Shown here: positions 32,771-40,362 of the stretch, piece after piece
How positions within the stretch are numbered: position 1 is the first letter of the stretch
How the letters are laid out: every line of letters starts with the position of its first letter
Source: Candidatus Nanoarchaeia archaeon
GTDB lineage: Archaea > Nanobdellota > Nanobdellia > Woesearchaeales > UBA10216
Length of the DNA stretch: 46,646 bases
Direction: 5' to 3'
Assembly (NCBI GenBank): GCA_028279045.1
Contig: JANQSZ010000013.1
Coordinates: forward strand, 1-46,646
Program-made: the position numbers and the translations under genes
The notes under the pieces: generated by a model
Told to the model about the DNA's origin: nothing
The model's input: the letters and a program-made list of their open reading frames with translations, nothing else
Database searches by the model: none

Positions 32771-33789
32771 ACCTTCATTGCTTTTCTAAAGTCTGCAATA
32801 AACTGTTCGAAGTTAGCACGGGGTATGCTTCCGCCGCAGGCATATTCATGTCCTCCCCCATATCCACCATGCTTCGCAGCTAATTCTTTAACAGCATCCC
32901 GGACAACATTCTTCCCGTCTCCTCGAAAACTCATCCGCATCTCGTCGTCTTTTGGCCGTGCAATGATAACAACACATCCTTTATTTCGATACAACAATTC
33001 ATTACTCAAATCACTGCTCAAACTAAAACTATCACTGTACTCGTAAAGCAAGAAATTCTTATCACGGTGTTTCTCTGCATTCTTCACATGTCGAACATAG
33101 TGTTTGTTGACTTTTTCGTATCTCTTAAGCAAGAATTTTGCTCTCGCAGTCGTTCCATCCAACAATTCTTCCGGCGTCTCAATTCTCGTCAAGATACGTA
33201 CCGCTTTCATGATGTCTTCGTTCTTTCCTTTCAAATTAAATGAGATAATTCGAACAAGTTTACCAACCGGTGTTCCATACAGTGCTTCTGGTGGTGTCTT
33301 AACTGGTTTCCATAATTTTGGATATTTTTTCGCAAATGTATTCCGGAATGAAGGTAAATGCCAATCTGCTACTCCGCCAACCATTCCAATCCACATGTTC
33401 TGCTTAACGGTTTTATACGCCATAACCGTTGTTGGCTCCATTTTTCCTTGTGTTCGAGAATTGAAATATTTCACGTTCTCTCGTTCAGCAGGTTCATGAT
33501 GATCGAGCCAATACACAGGAACAGTCATGGCATCCAGAAATTCTTGATCAACATTTGCAATATCTAAAATAAAGATAGCATCTGGCCCGTACTCTTGCAC
33601 ACGCCGTTCATAGTCAAGCGTAATGCGCGGAACCGGCTTGACAGGGATTCCTTTTCCTTTGTCTGCATATCTATACAAGAGCACAAACGAGCACAATCCA
33701 TCAGGATCATCATCAAATAAGAAGAGCGGTTTGTGGCATTTATCCAACGCCGTTCGAATTTGTTTATAGTCAGCAGCAGTCAATCCCAT
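32767..33789 (-). CDS. DHH-family phosphoesterase (RecJ/NrnA-like)
   Basis: A 340-aa protein. 'LFDDDPDGLCS' (about 24-34) and 'WLDHHEP' (D96-H97-H98) are DHH metal-binding motifs; 'GGYGGGHEYACGGSI' near residue 313 is the DHHA1 nucleic-acid binding motif. Archaeal relatives include GAN/RecJ-like single-strand nucleases associated with the replisome and oligonucleotide nucleases. Position next to DNA ligase fits replication or repair, but a nanoRNase or cyclic-dinucleotide phosphodiesterase role cannot be excluded. A TATA box centred 26 nt upstream supports the start. Confidence 0.88.
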   Translation of the reverse strand: MGLTAADYKQIRTALDKCHKPLFLFDDDPDGLCSFVLLYRYADKGKGIPVKPVPRITLDYERRVQEYGPDAIFILDIANVDQEFLDAMTVPVYWLDHHEPAERENVKYFNSRTQGKMEPTTVMAYKTVKQNMWIGMVGGVADWHLPSFRNTFAKKYPKLWKPVKTPPEALYGTPVGKLVRIISFNLKGKNEDIMKAVRILTRIETPEELLDGTTARAKFLLKRYEKVNKHYVRHVKNAEKHRDKNFLLYEYSDSFSLSSDLSNELLYRNKGCVVIIARPKDDEMRMSFRGDGKNVVRDAVKELAAKHGGYGGGHEYACGGSIPRANFEQFIADFRKAMKV

Positions 33790-33810
33790 AGCAGATCGTG
33801 ACTCTACGCT

Positions 33811-33819
33811 CTATTTAAG
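33811..33819 (-). promoter_or_regulatory. TATA box for the DHH gene
   Basis: The plus strand reads 'ctatttaag', centred 26 nt before the ATG at 33789. Confidence 0.6.
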
Positions 33820-33871
33820 GGTTTAGTGACCAGAGCAGTGTTGTCACTTAACAATAGCAACTCAAGGAAAC

Positions 33872-33881
33872 GTTTATAAAC
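33872..33881 (+). promoter_or_regulatory. TATA box for the signal peptidase gene
   Basis: 'gtttataaac' is centred 26 nt before the ATG at 33903, so the track's GTG start (33891) is not used. Confidence 0.65.
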
Positions 33882-33902
33882 CATCAGAGGGTGCTGCCCA
33901 GT

Positions 33903-34421
33903 ATGAAAGCGCTCACCATACTCGGAATGGCATGCTTCTTTGTAGCTGGCCTACTCATTGGACTAGCCCAGACGGATGATATCTATGTATCAGAATCCAT
34001 TGTTGCAATCGATGCAGCGGTGAATGAAGCATTCCCAATCGGAGGCGCTTCAGAGCAGCCATCTCCAAGAGATCGCATCAAGGACAATCAAGTGCTTGTC
34101 TACGATGACCAAGTCATTCTTGACATCGATAACGCAGAATGGGCAATTTTTACAGATACAAATTCCATGGATCCTGTCATTGATCAAGGTGCTGCTGCAA
34201 TTGAAATCATTCCATCAACACCTGATGAGATTCAGGTTGGTGATATTGTTTCATACAAATCAGAATTCTCAGATGCTGTTATCATCCACCGCGTTACCGA
34301 GATTGGTCAAGATTCCAATGGTTGGTACGCACGTTTGAAAGGAGATAACAATAGCGACCCTGATCCCGGCAAAGTACGCTTCGATCAAGTGCAGCGCATA
34401 GTTGTCGCTATTATTTATTAA
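33903..34421 (+). CDS. Type I signal peptidase, S26B (archaeal/ER type)
   Basis: A 172-aa protein with an N-terminal TM helix (4-22) and an external catalytic domain. S88-M89 in 'TDTNSMDPVI' is the nucleophile motif, H129 in 'VIIHRVTEI' replaces the bacterial Lys, and D148 in 'KGDNNSDPD' completes the Ser-His-Asp set of archaeal and ER signal peptidases. A spacer of about 50 residues separates the TM helix from the catalytic fold. It opens a 12-kb region full of exported proteins, so it may be the general signal peptidase or one serving this locus. Confidence 0.88.
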   Translation: MKALTILGMACFFVAGLLIGLAQTDDIYVSESIVAIDAAVNEAFPIGGASEQPSPRDRIKDNQVLVYDDQVILDIDNAEWAIFTDTNSMDPVIDQGAAAIEIIPSTPDEIQVGDIVSYKSEFSDAVIIHRVTEIGQDSNGWYARLKGDNNSDPDPGKVRFDQVQRIVVAIIY

Positions 34422-34423
34422 AA

Positions 34424-34456
34424 ATAAAAAAAGATGTGGAACTACTCAAGTTCCAC
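34424..34456 (-). terminator. Hairpin plus T-tract terminator of the first secreted paralogue
   Basis: 'GTGGAAC' (34436-34442) and 'GTTCCAC' (34450-34456) form a perfect 7-bp stem spanning the TAG stop; on the minus strand it is followed by 'ATCTTTTTTTATTTTT'. A bacterial-style intrinsic terminator between convergent genes. Confidence 0.6.
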
Positions 34457-35218
34457 GTAGAAGTAATAGTTTGTTCCGCCTGCAACCAAACCGTCTTCTG
34501 CAACGATCATTTGGAAGTGGTGGTCAAGACTATCGAATCCAGTTGTTCCGGATGGTTCAAGTATCGTCGTGAACACAAGCGTTCTGTTGTCTGTTACCAA
34601 GAGTAATTCGAGGTAGTCAGTCGACTGTGACGCGTTATCCACATATGTGTATGTTTGTGGACAGTTGTCAGTACTCGAGATGGTGTTACTACCAACTTGG
34701 ATGTCGCCTCCCGAATACTCACCAGTGAACGTTTCTCCGAAACCGTCGTTTTGACCGCTTGTAATGTTAAAGAAATTTTCAAGCAAGGTTTCGTTTTCAT
34801 GATATTCACTTGTGTCATCACCAGTGTTTGTCAAGTTACCACATCGAACAGTTGCCCAGTCACTTACCGAATCATTCGCAGCAAACACTTCTCCGGAAGG
34901 ATCAACGATTGCCCATTCATAGAATGATGCGTTGTTGGCATCTTGAAGCACAATGTTACTTGTTACATTTCCAAAGTAACCTTGCCAAACAGTGGTTGTT
35001 TTGTTGTCACTAATCGCAAGCTCAGTAATGTTTCCAGCTTGCGCAGGGATGGTCTCAGCTGCACCAGCTCCTTTATCTCTTCGCTCTGGAGGATCTGTCG
35101 CACCCAGCGTGTCAGGTCCTGTAGGAGTAGCTTGAGCGTAAACGGTTATTGAGAAAATCATCAGCGCACCCAAAAATAGCGCCATTAGTCGAGATATAGA
35201 AGAGCCTCGGTCATTCAT
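34442..35218 (-). CDS. Secreted N-glycosylation-rich surface protein, paralogue A
   Basis: A 258-aa exported protein. I use the ATG at 35218, which has 'GGGGTG' 9 nt upstream and gives a normal signal peptide ('SRLMALFLGALMIFSITVYAQ'); the ATG at 35275 would add 19 residues. The mature part is beta-rich with many N-x-S/T sites, 'TIPAQAGNITELAI', 'TTVWQGYFGNVTSNI' and a late 'NCPQTYTYV'. I recall this 'AQAGN...WQGY(Y/F)GN' pattern from uncharacterised surface proteins of DPANN archaea; function unknown. It has no TM anchor. It is a tandem duplicate of the next gene, with its own promoter. Confidence 0.75.
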   Translation of the reverse strand: MNDRGSSISRLMALFLGALMIFSITVYAQATPTGPDTLGATDPPERRDKGAGAAETIPAQAGNITELAISDNKTTTVWQGYFGNVTSNIVLQDANNASFYEWAIVDPSGEVFAANDSVSDWATVRCGNLTNTGDDTSEYHENETLLENFFNITSGQNDGFGETFTGEYSGGDIQVGSNTISSTDNCPQTYTYVDNASQSTDYLELLLVTDNRTLVFTTILEPSGTTGFDSLDHHFQMIVAEDGLVAGGTNYYFYVELE

Positions 35219-35326
35219 TGAGTAAAACACCCCATTTGTTTCATTTTTCGTTGTCGTTTTCTTCTGAGCTAGCATTTCCAGCCCAGTATACAATTTCGTA
35301 TCTAGAGTCTTTCATGACTATCCTCT

Positions 35327-35334
35327 TATTTAAA
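35327..35334 (-). promoter_or_regulatory. TATA box for secreted paralogue A
   Basis: The plus strand reads 'tatttaaa'. It predicts transcription starting at about 35304, so the mRNA has an 86-nt leader to the ATG at 35218 (or 29 nt to 35275). Confidence 0.5.
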
Positions 35335-35364
35335 CATATGTATACTGCATTAACTATTTAACTA

Positions 35365-35378
35365 CAGTAATTAATCAA
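35365..35378 (+). promoter_or_regulatory. Shared 14-nt promoter motif, copy 1
   Basis: 'CAGTAATTAATCAA' lies about 30 nt upstream of the TATA box of paralogue A, directly followed by 'TTACTTAATTAGTAT'. The same 14-mer occurs inverted at 36903-36916 upstream of the ArsR-like regulator, with a close copy of the second element (TTACTAAATTAGTTAT) nearby. Likely a binding site of that regulator. Confidence 0.5.
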
Positions 35379-35449
35379 TTACTTAATTAGTATGTATGAA
35401 AAAAAATAGTTTTTCAATAAACCAAAAAATTCAAAGTTGAAACTCGAAA

Positions 35450-36196
35450 CTATTCGATCTCGATATAGAAGTAGTAGTCCGTTGTAGTTGCGACTTTACC
35501 ATCTTCTGCAACCATCAACTGAAAGTGCCATTGTTGATCTGCAAAACCTTGCGCACCCAGCGGTTCCAGAATTGCAGTGAACACAATTGTTCGATTATCT
35601 GTTGTTAGCATAATATTAGTAAAATCAGATCCATCAGCTTCTGCAAACGTTTGCGGACAGTGATCTGAAGTAGAAATTGTTGTTTGTCCAATCAAAATGT
35701 CCGGTCCTGTATAGTTTCTCAAGAAAGTCTCTGCAATTCCATCGTTTTGATCTCCAGTAATATTGAAGAACTCTTCCAATTTTGTTTCGTTCTCATTAAA
35801 CTCAACCGTGTCATCGCCAATATTTGTTAAATTGACGCATCGTACAGTATCCCAATCAACAACTGTTCCGTTGGCAGCATAAATTTCTCCAGAAGGGTTC
35901 GCTGTTGTCCATTCATACACCGAAGCGTTGTCTGCATTAGCCAAAAGAATCCTACTAGAAACATTTCCGTAGTAACCTTGCCAGACTGTTGTAGAAGAAT
36001 TGTCAAAAATACTCAGCATTGTATTGTTACCCGCTTGCGCAGGAATTATACCGCCAGGGCCGCCAACTGCGTCATTTCGCGTAGTGGAGTTTACTGTTGA
36101 AACTGTATCTGGTCCCGATGGATCTGCTGCGACACCGACGATAAACATCAGTTGCAACAGAACGAGAGTTACCACTAGTACACGTTCTGTTTTCAT
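35450..36196 (-). CDS. Secreted N-glycosylation-rich surface protein, paralogue B
   Basis: A 248-aa exported protein with a clean signal peptide ('MKTERVLVVTLVLLQLMFIVGVAAD'). It matches paralogue A along its whole length: 'PSGPDT', 'IIPAQAGNNTMLSIFDN', 'TVWQGYYGNVSSRILL', 'PSGEIYAANGTVVDW', 'FFNITGDQNDGIAETF' and the ending 'DYYFYIEIE'. It starts 6 nt after the stop of the ArsR-like regulator with an 'AGGT' ribosome site, so the two are co-transcribed. A T-rich stretch follows its stop. Role unknown; a released or lattice-associated surface glycoprotein is likely. Confidence 0.78.
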   Translation of the reverse strand: MKTERVLVVTLVLLQLMFIVGVAADPSGPDTVSTVNSTTRNDAVGGPGGIIPAQAGNNTMLSIFDNSSTTVWQGYYGNVSSRILLANADNASVYEWTTANPSGEIYAANGTVVDWDTVRCVNLTNIGDDTVEFNENETKLEEFFNITGDQNDGIAETFLRNYTGPDILIGQTTISTSDHCPQTFAEADGSDFTNIMLTTDNRTIVFTAILEPLGAQGFADQQWHFQLMVAEDGKVATTTDYYFYIEIE

Positions 36197-36202
36197 ATTG
36201 AC

Positions 36203-36808
36203 CTACTTGGCCACGCTGGGTGCGAATTGGCCTTGACTATCGTGAAGTATGATGGGTGTAGACGTGGAGGAGCGCAAAAGTTTTTGACACTCCACCAACG
36301 TTGTAGTGCGGAAAGTGATCCCAGAAGGAGCCCTAACCTTGGATAACGCAGCTTTGAGTTCCTGAGGCTTCGGACCAACAAGAATAAATTCTGCGTGATC
36401 ATCGTGTTCAACAAGTACTAGTGCTTGCATTCTCTTTATCATTGGTTCCAACAATCCATATGCGTGCTCTGCCGCAACATGAAGTTCAGAATTTTTAAGA
36501 AACCAGATCTTAAGCATATTTTTGTGATGCGGTGTTAACTGCAACAGCCGCTTTTCAGCGAAATTGTCCATAACCGTAACAAGATATCCGTATTCATTTG
36601 TCAAACTAAACAGTGTTCTTGGTTTTCCTTTATCACGGTTCTTAATTTTCTCTTTCTTTACCAAGTTAGCAGCTTCCAATAAGCGCAGCTGCTGGCTAAT
36701 GTTCGCCATACTGGTATTAGAGAGTTCAGCAAGTTGCAAAGGAGAATATTTTTCTCGTGCAAGGTGCTGGAGAATATTCCATTTCTGTTCCGCAAATAGC
36801 TTTTCCAT
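36203..36808 (-). CDS. ArsR-like winged-helix regulator of the secreted paralogues
   Basis: A 201-aa protein from the ATG at 36808 (the track's GTG is two codons earlier). Residues 1-80 are a winged helix: 'LAREKYSPLQLAELSNTSMANISQQLRLLEAANLV' is the helix-turn-helix and 'KPRTLFSLTNEYGY' the wing. Residues about 95-190 form an unknown alpha/beta domain ('HAEFILVGPKPQELKAALSK') that may bind a ligand. It sits 6 nt upstream of paralogue B, and upstream regions of both this gene and paralogue A carry the same motif, so I infer that it controls both paralogues and itself. Confidence 0.8.
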   Translation of the reverse strand: MEKLFAEQKWNILQHLAREKYSPLQLAELSNTSMANISQQLRLLEAANLVKKEKIKNRDKGKPRTLFSLTNEYGYLVTVMDNFAEKRLLQLTPHHKNMLKIWFLKNSELHVAAEHAYGLLEPMIKRMQALVLVEHDDHAEFILVGPKPQELKAALSKVRAPSGITFRTTTLVECQKLLRSSTSTPIILHDSQGQFAPSVAK

Positions 36809-36902
36809 TTCCACTATCAGTCGCCTTTTTTCTGTTTATTCGCTTTCAGTATACTTTTTTGTATGTTAATTTAGATGCAAGTAATATATAAAGATTACGT
36901 TT

Positions 36903-36916
36903 TTGATTAATTACTG
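36903..36916 (-). promoter_or_regulatory. Shared 14-nt promoter motif, copy 2
   Basis: The minus strand reads 'CAGTAATTAATCAA', identical to 35365-35378. It lies upstream of two TATA-like elements (36885-36893 'atatataaa' and 36847-36856) of the regulator gene. The gap 36815-36957 is otherwise AT-rich with no ORF. Confidence 0.5.
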
Positions 36917-36957
36917 AAGTTCAATGGATAACTAATTTAGTAATCAGTTAACTAGAG

Positions 36958-38634
36958 CTATCGTTTTCTTCTTCGCCGTACCGCAAGCACGATCAAGAGG
37001 ATCAAGATCAGGATGCCACCAAGAAGGGCATAGGTGATGTAGTCAGGTCCCCGTAATACAAGAGTAAACGTTGCTTCTAATTGCTTAATCAAAGAATTCT
37101 CGCGCGCACCATAAAGTGCTCGAATAAGTACACGTTCATTATCTTCCAAGTCTTCGCCTTCAAGTTCAGCACGAACGCGCAGTTCTCGTGTTTCACCAGG
37201 ATCTAGCTCTGCAATACTCTCCAATCCATAGGTGATTCTCTCGCCAGCAACAATAACATCAATAATTTCCAAATCTACAAAGCAGGTTTGATCAACAAGG
37301 TTTACGGTCTTCACATAGAAGAACGGTCTCCGATATTCCACTCCTTCCAAGTCAATTTCACAGTCATCGCGTACATCAACAACATCGACTTGGCGATCAC
37401 ACGTCAAACAGAAGGATTCTTGCAATGTTCTTTCTAGTGATCCAGGGGATTCACCATAAATAGTAAACGCATCCACGCTCAGTTGATCTGTGGATATACT
37501 TCCGACGTCATACGTCACGGTTTTAATTTCTCCTGCATCAATAAACACAGGATCAACATCACCCACTGTCTGCGTACCGTCAGTAGACGAAAGCGCGAAC
37601 GTACCTCTTGCATACGTTACCAAATCTTCATTGTTTGCGTACGTAACTTCAAGCTGTCCTGTAGCTCTATTATATTGTATAGCATCATAGTCCAAGCTTA
37701 CTGAAACAACAGGCAAATAAAACAAGTCCAGTGCTTCAACTTGCGAGATAGATCCTTGTGGTTGTCGTGCTCCTTGCGCAAACTTAACGAACACGCTGAT
37801 TCCAACTTGTCGCCGGATAAATGTAGCAGTTCCTACAAGTTCGTTTCCAATAAGCACACCAACTTGAATATCGCTATCTTGAATGTAATCAGCAATCACC
37901 GAAGGCACATTATCATTACCAATAAACAGCACCGGCTGTGATCCTGACATCACTTCCTTTTCAATAAACTCTCCATTCGTAAGAATAACTTGTGCAGAAG
38001 GATTAATTGCTTGGTATCGCTTAGTAATCTCCACATTATTACTAAATCGATCTCCATTATCGTTGATAATTTCTGGATTGTACACATCCAGAACACTTCT
38101 TACTTCTCTATCGGTCTGCCCGAAAATAAGAACACTGTCAACTGTCCGAGTTGATAAAAAGTCATCAATTTCCCCGATGTTGTCTTCGTTTGCAAACAAC
38201 ACATAGCTGTTCGAAACAACAGCATACGGAGCTGCAGCAACAGCATTGTACCCGTACCGGTCATCGATGATTACATAGTTTGTGATATCATCAAGTTCTG
38301 CTGCGAGTCCAAGATTAATATTGCTAAAAGTGATTTCGTCTGCTTGGTAGTCACGTGCTTCCACCACAGATTCATATCCAACAAGTTGCGGTACATCTTC
38401 AGAACTCACGATCAATAGGTTCGACCCTGATCGGATGTTGTTCAATAATATAGGACCGTGTCTCTGACTTACTAAAAAGACAGGCGATATTCCCTCGAGT
38501 TGCCCGTACAACATTACTGAGTAGACATCTTTCCAATCTTGAGAATTTGATACAACGTTAGCGTAGGAGTCTTGGGCTGACACAGCACTTGCTAACATCA
38601 GTACAATCACTATGCTTAACAATAGCGTTTTCAT
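36958..38634 (-). CDS. Secreted surface protein with C-terminal TM anchor, 558 aa
   Basis: A signal peptide (1-20, ending 'SAVSAQ') is followed by about 500 external residues and a C-terminal TM helix ('YALLGGILILILLIVLAV') with a basic RRRRKR stop-transfer tail. The N-terminal half has alternating alpha/beta segments with repeated 'VLIFGQTD', 'VLFIGNDN' and 'YVIIDDRYG' strands, reminiscent of cell-wall-binding repeat folds. The second half looks like two beta-sandwich domains around Cys clusters ('CLTC', 'DDCEID'). I do not recognise a named family. TATA at 38665-38674 predicts a leader of about 9 nt. Confidence 0.7.
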   Translation of the reverse strand: MKTLLLSIVIVLMLASAVSAQDSYANVVSNSQDWKDVYSVMLYGQLEGISPVFLVSQRHGPILLNNIRSGSNLLIVSSEDVPQLVGYESVVEARDYQADEITFSNINLGLAAELDDITNYVIIDDRYGYNAVAAAPYAVVSNSYVLFANEDNIGEIDDFLSTRTVDSVLIFGQTDREVRSVLDVYNPEIINDNGDRFSNNVEITKRYQAINPSAQVILTNGEFIEKEVMSGSQPVLFIGNDNVPSVIADYIQDSDIQVGVLIGNELVGTATFIRRQVGISVFVKFAQGARQPQGSISQVEALDLFYLPVVSVSLDYDAIQYNRATGQLEVTYANNEDLVTYARGTFALSSTDGTQTVGDVDPVFIDAGEIKTVTYDVGSISTDQLSVDAFTIYGESPGSLERTLQESFCLTCDRQVDVVDVRDDCEIDLEGVEYRRPFFYVKTVNLVDQTCFVDLEIIDVIVAGERITYGLESIAELDPGETRELRVRAELEGEDLEDNERVLIRALYGARENSLIKQLEATFTLVLRGPDYITYALLGGILILILLIVLAVRRRRKR

Positions 38635-38664
38635 CCCTAACCCAAAGATGCAGCCGTCACATTC

Positions 38665-38674
38665 CTATTTAAAC
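38665..38674 (-). promoter_or_regulatory. TATA box for the 558-aa surface protein
   Basis: The plus strand reads 'ctatttaaac', centred about 35 nt before the ATG at 38634. Confidence 0.5.
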
Positions 38675-38726
38675 TTTTGTATCCGACCGTGACATATAAA
38701 TAAGCCCTAGTATAGTGTTTCATAAC

Positions 38727-38736
38727 ATTTATATAG
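38727..38736 (+). promoter_or_regulatory. TATA box for the small HTH gene
   Basis: 'atttatatag' predicts a transcript starting near 38757, with a 20-nt leader that contains 'GGGGTGG' about 8 nt before the ATG at 38777. Confidence 0.5.
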
Positions 38737-38776
38737 CTGGGTGTCCTCCCGCATACTATTGTGGGGTGGTCACTAC

Positions 38777-39190
38777 ATGGTGATCTTATTCGATCAGTTT
38801 CATTTACCTGATGACATATTTGAAGTAATATTTGCAACAAATCAACAAAAAATCGTAGCAAAAGTTCTTATCCAAGGTATGAAGGAAAAGGGCGGCGAGA
38901 TGAACAAGACAGAAATGTCGTACTTCGCTACCAAACTTCATGAAGGCGAGCTCGTTACTGAAATTGACGAACCTGGCTATCAAGGAAAACAAGTAAAACT
39001 CTCCTACAATAAAAGACAATTCTATGATCGTATCCTAACTCCAATGAAGAGCATGGGTTTGATTGATTACGACATGTACAAGAAGACGTACAGAATTTCA
39101 GATTCTTTCAACAAAGTAATGATTAAGATCGGCTTGATGTGGCTACGAGAATTAAAAAAGCCAACGAGCGATTTTGAAGTCAACGCTTAA
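38777..39190 (+). CDS. Winged-helix-like protein, 137 aa
   Basis: The ORF track adds 12 residues upstream of the TATA-predicted start; the ATG at 38777 with 'GGGGTGG' upstream is preferred. The product opens with 'MVILFDQFHLPDD', then a helical segment 'ATNQQKIVAKVLIQGMKEKG' and a wing-like 'RILTPMKSMGLIDYDMYKKTYRIS', consistent with a winged helix. It is the only plus-strand gene inside the surface cluster and its TAA stop interlocks with the last gene of the surface operon (TTAA), so a local regulatory role is plausible but unproven. Confidence 0.65.
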   Translation: MVILFDQFHLPDDIFEVIFATNQQKIVAKVLIQGMKEKGGEMNKTEMSYFATKLHEGELVTEIDEPGYQGKQVKLSYNKRQFYDRILTPMKSMGLIDYDMYKKTYRISDSFNKVMIKIGLMWLRELKKPTSDFEVNA

Positions 39191-40362
39191 CGTCGTTTTT
39201 TTCTTCCTAATACAATGAGCCGTACGAGGAAGAGTATGGTTATCGCCATTACTACATACAGAAGCAGTGGCAGGAACGCAAGCTCTGTGCTTTCGCCCAC
39301 TGGCTTAACATTCAGTATACTTCCTCTCTCAAAAGTAATCTTGTTGTTATAATGCACACGACCACTTATCAAGTGCCGTCCTGGCGATTCTGGTGTATAG
39401 AAAAATTCAATATCTTGTCTTGTTCCCGGACCTACTGTAAATTGTTCTGATTCCAGCACTTCGACAACTTGATCATCAATCCGTGCAGTACCTTTGAACC
39501 GTGCAGTAACTGATCGCGCTCCTCCATTCTCAAATTGCGCAATAACCGAAACAGGTTCGCCGACTTCTGCAGCTTTCTTGTTCCGTAAACTAATCAGTTC
39601 TCCCCGATCTGCAATCTGTCCGGGTTCTACAATGGAAAACGTAAATTTCTCTCCAGCACCACATTCTTCAATAACCACGTTTGCCCAATACTGGCCAACG
39701 GCCAATCCCTCGCTCGTTACCGGAATGATTTGATTGTCTTGTGTTGTCGGCAAGAGTGTATCGCCGCTTGCTGTTCTACTAAGCAGTAATGTTTCTTGAA
39801 ATTGATCCCAAATATCAAGTCGAACAGTTGGTGTTAATCGAGTATTCCCATCATTGATAATCGTTGCTTTGACATCTACAGGAAATCCAATTTCTGCATC
39901 GCTTACTCCAAATCCTCCTGCACGACATGCAACAATTTGTTGCCCTGTAAGAGAAAGTGTAATCTGTCCGGTTACCGCAGTTCGAACAAATCCTCCTGCG
40001 CGTCCTTCCAGTTGTTCAGTTGGACTCGGATCTGCAATGAATCGAATGCTTGCATCATAATCACCAATCGGTATATCATCTGGTGGCTCTGCAATAACTT
40101 TGACCTGCAGTGGTTCTGATTCAGAAACTTGTAATGTTCGATTCTCAGCATCAGTAGTAATCCAGTCTGAAGCAGGTCCTTCTACTTCGAACGTAACTCC
40201 CGTAGGTTCAGGGCTATTAGTAGTTAGCGTTACGAGTCGTTCTGCATACCCTCCTCTCAGCACATTATCAAGATTAAGAGTTCCTGGGCTCATTCCTAAG
40301 CTAGCTCCAAGTACAGGGCTCGCAAACAACAATAAAAGCACTAGTGGGAGGAGTATTTTCAT
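39187..40362 (-). CDS. Secreted Ig-like domain protein with C-terminal TM anchor, 391 aa
   Basis: A signal peptide ('MKILLPLVLLLLFASPVLGA'), about three beta-sandwich modules ('GMSPGTLNLDNVLRGGYAER' opens the first) and a C-terminal TM helix ('LLLYVVMAITILFLVRLIVL') followed by GRKKRR. The fold type is that of Ig-like/NEW3-like archaeal surface domains ('VIAEPPDDIPIGDYDASIRF'). It is the last gene of the overlapping surface operon: its ATG overlaps the upstream stop by 4 nt and 'GGAGG' lies 10-13 nt before it. Probably membrane-anchored and extracellular; role unknown. Confidence 0.75.
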   Translation of the reverse strand: MKILLPLVLLLLFASPVLGASLGMSPGTLNLDNVLRGGYAERLVTLTTNSPEPTGVTFEVEGPASDWITTDAENRTLQVSESEPLQVKVIAEPPDDIPIGDYDASIRFIADPSPTEQLEGRAGGFVRTAVTGQITLSLTGQQIVACRAGGFGVSDAEIGFPVDVKATIINDGNTRLTPTVRLDIWDQFQETLLLSRTASGDTLLPTTQDNQIIPVTSEGLAVGQYWANVVIEECGAGEKFTFSIVEPGQIADRGELISLRNKKAAEVGEPVSVIAQFENGGARSVTARFKGTARIDDQVVEVLESEQFTVGPGTRQDIEFFYTPESPGRHLISGRVHYNNKITFERGSILNVKPVGESTELAFLPLLLYVVMAITILFLVRLIVLGRKKRR

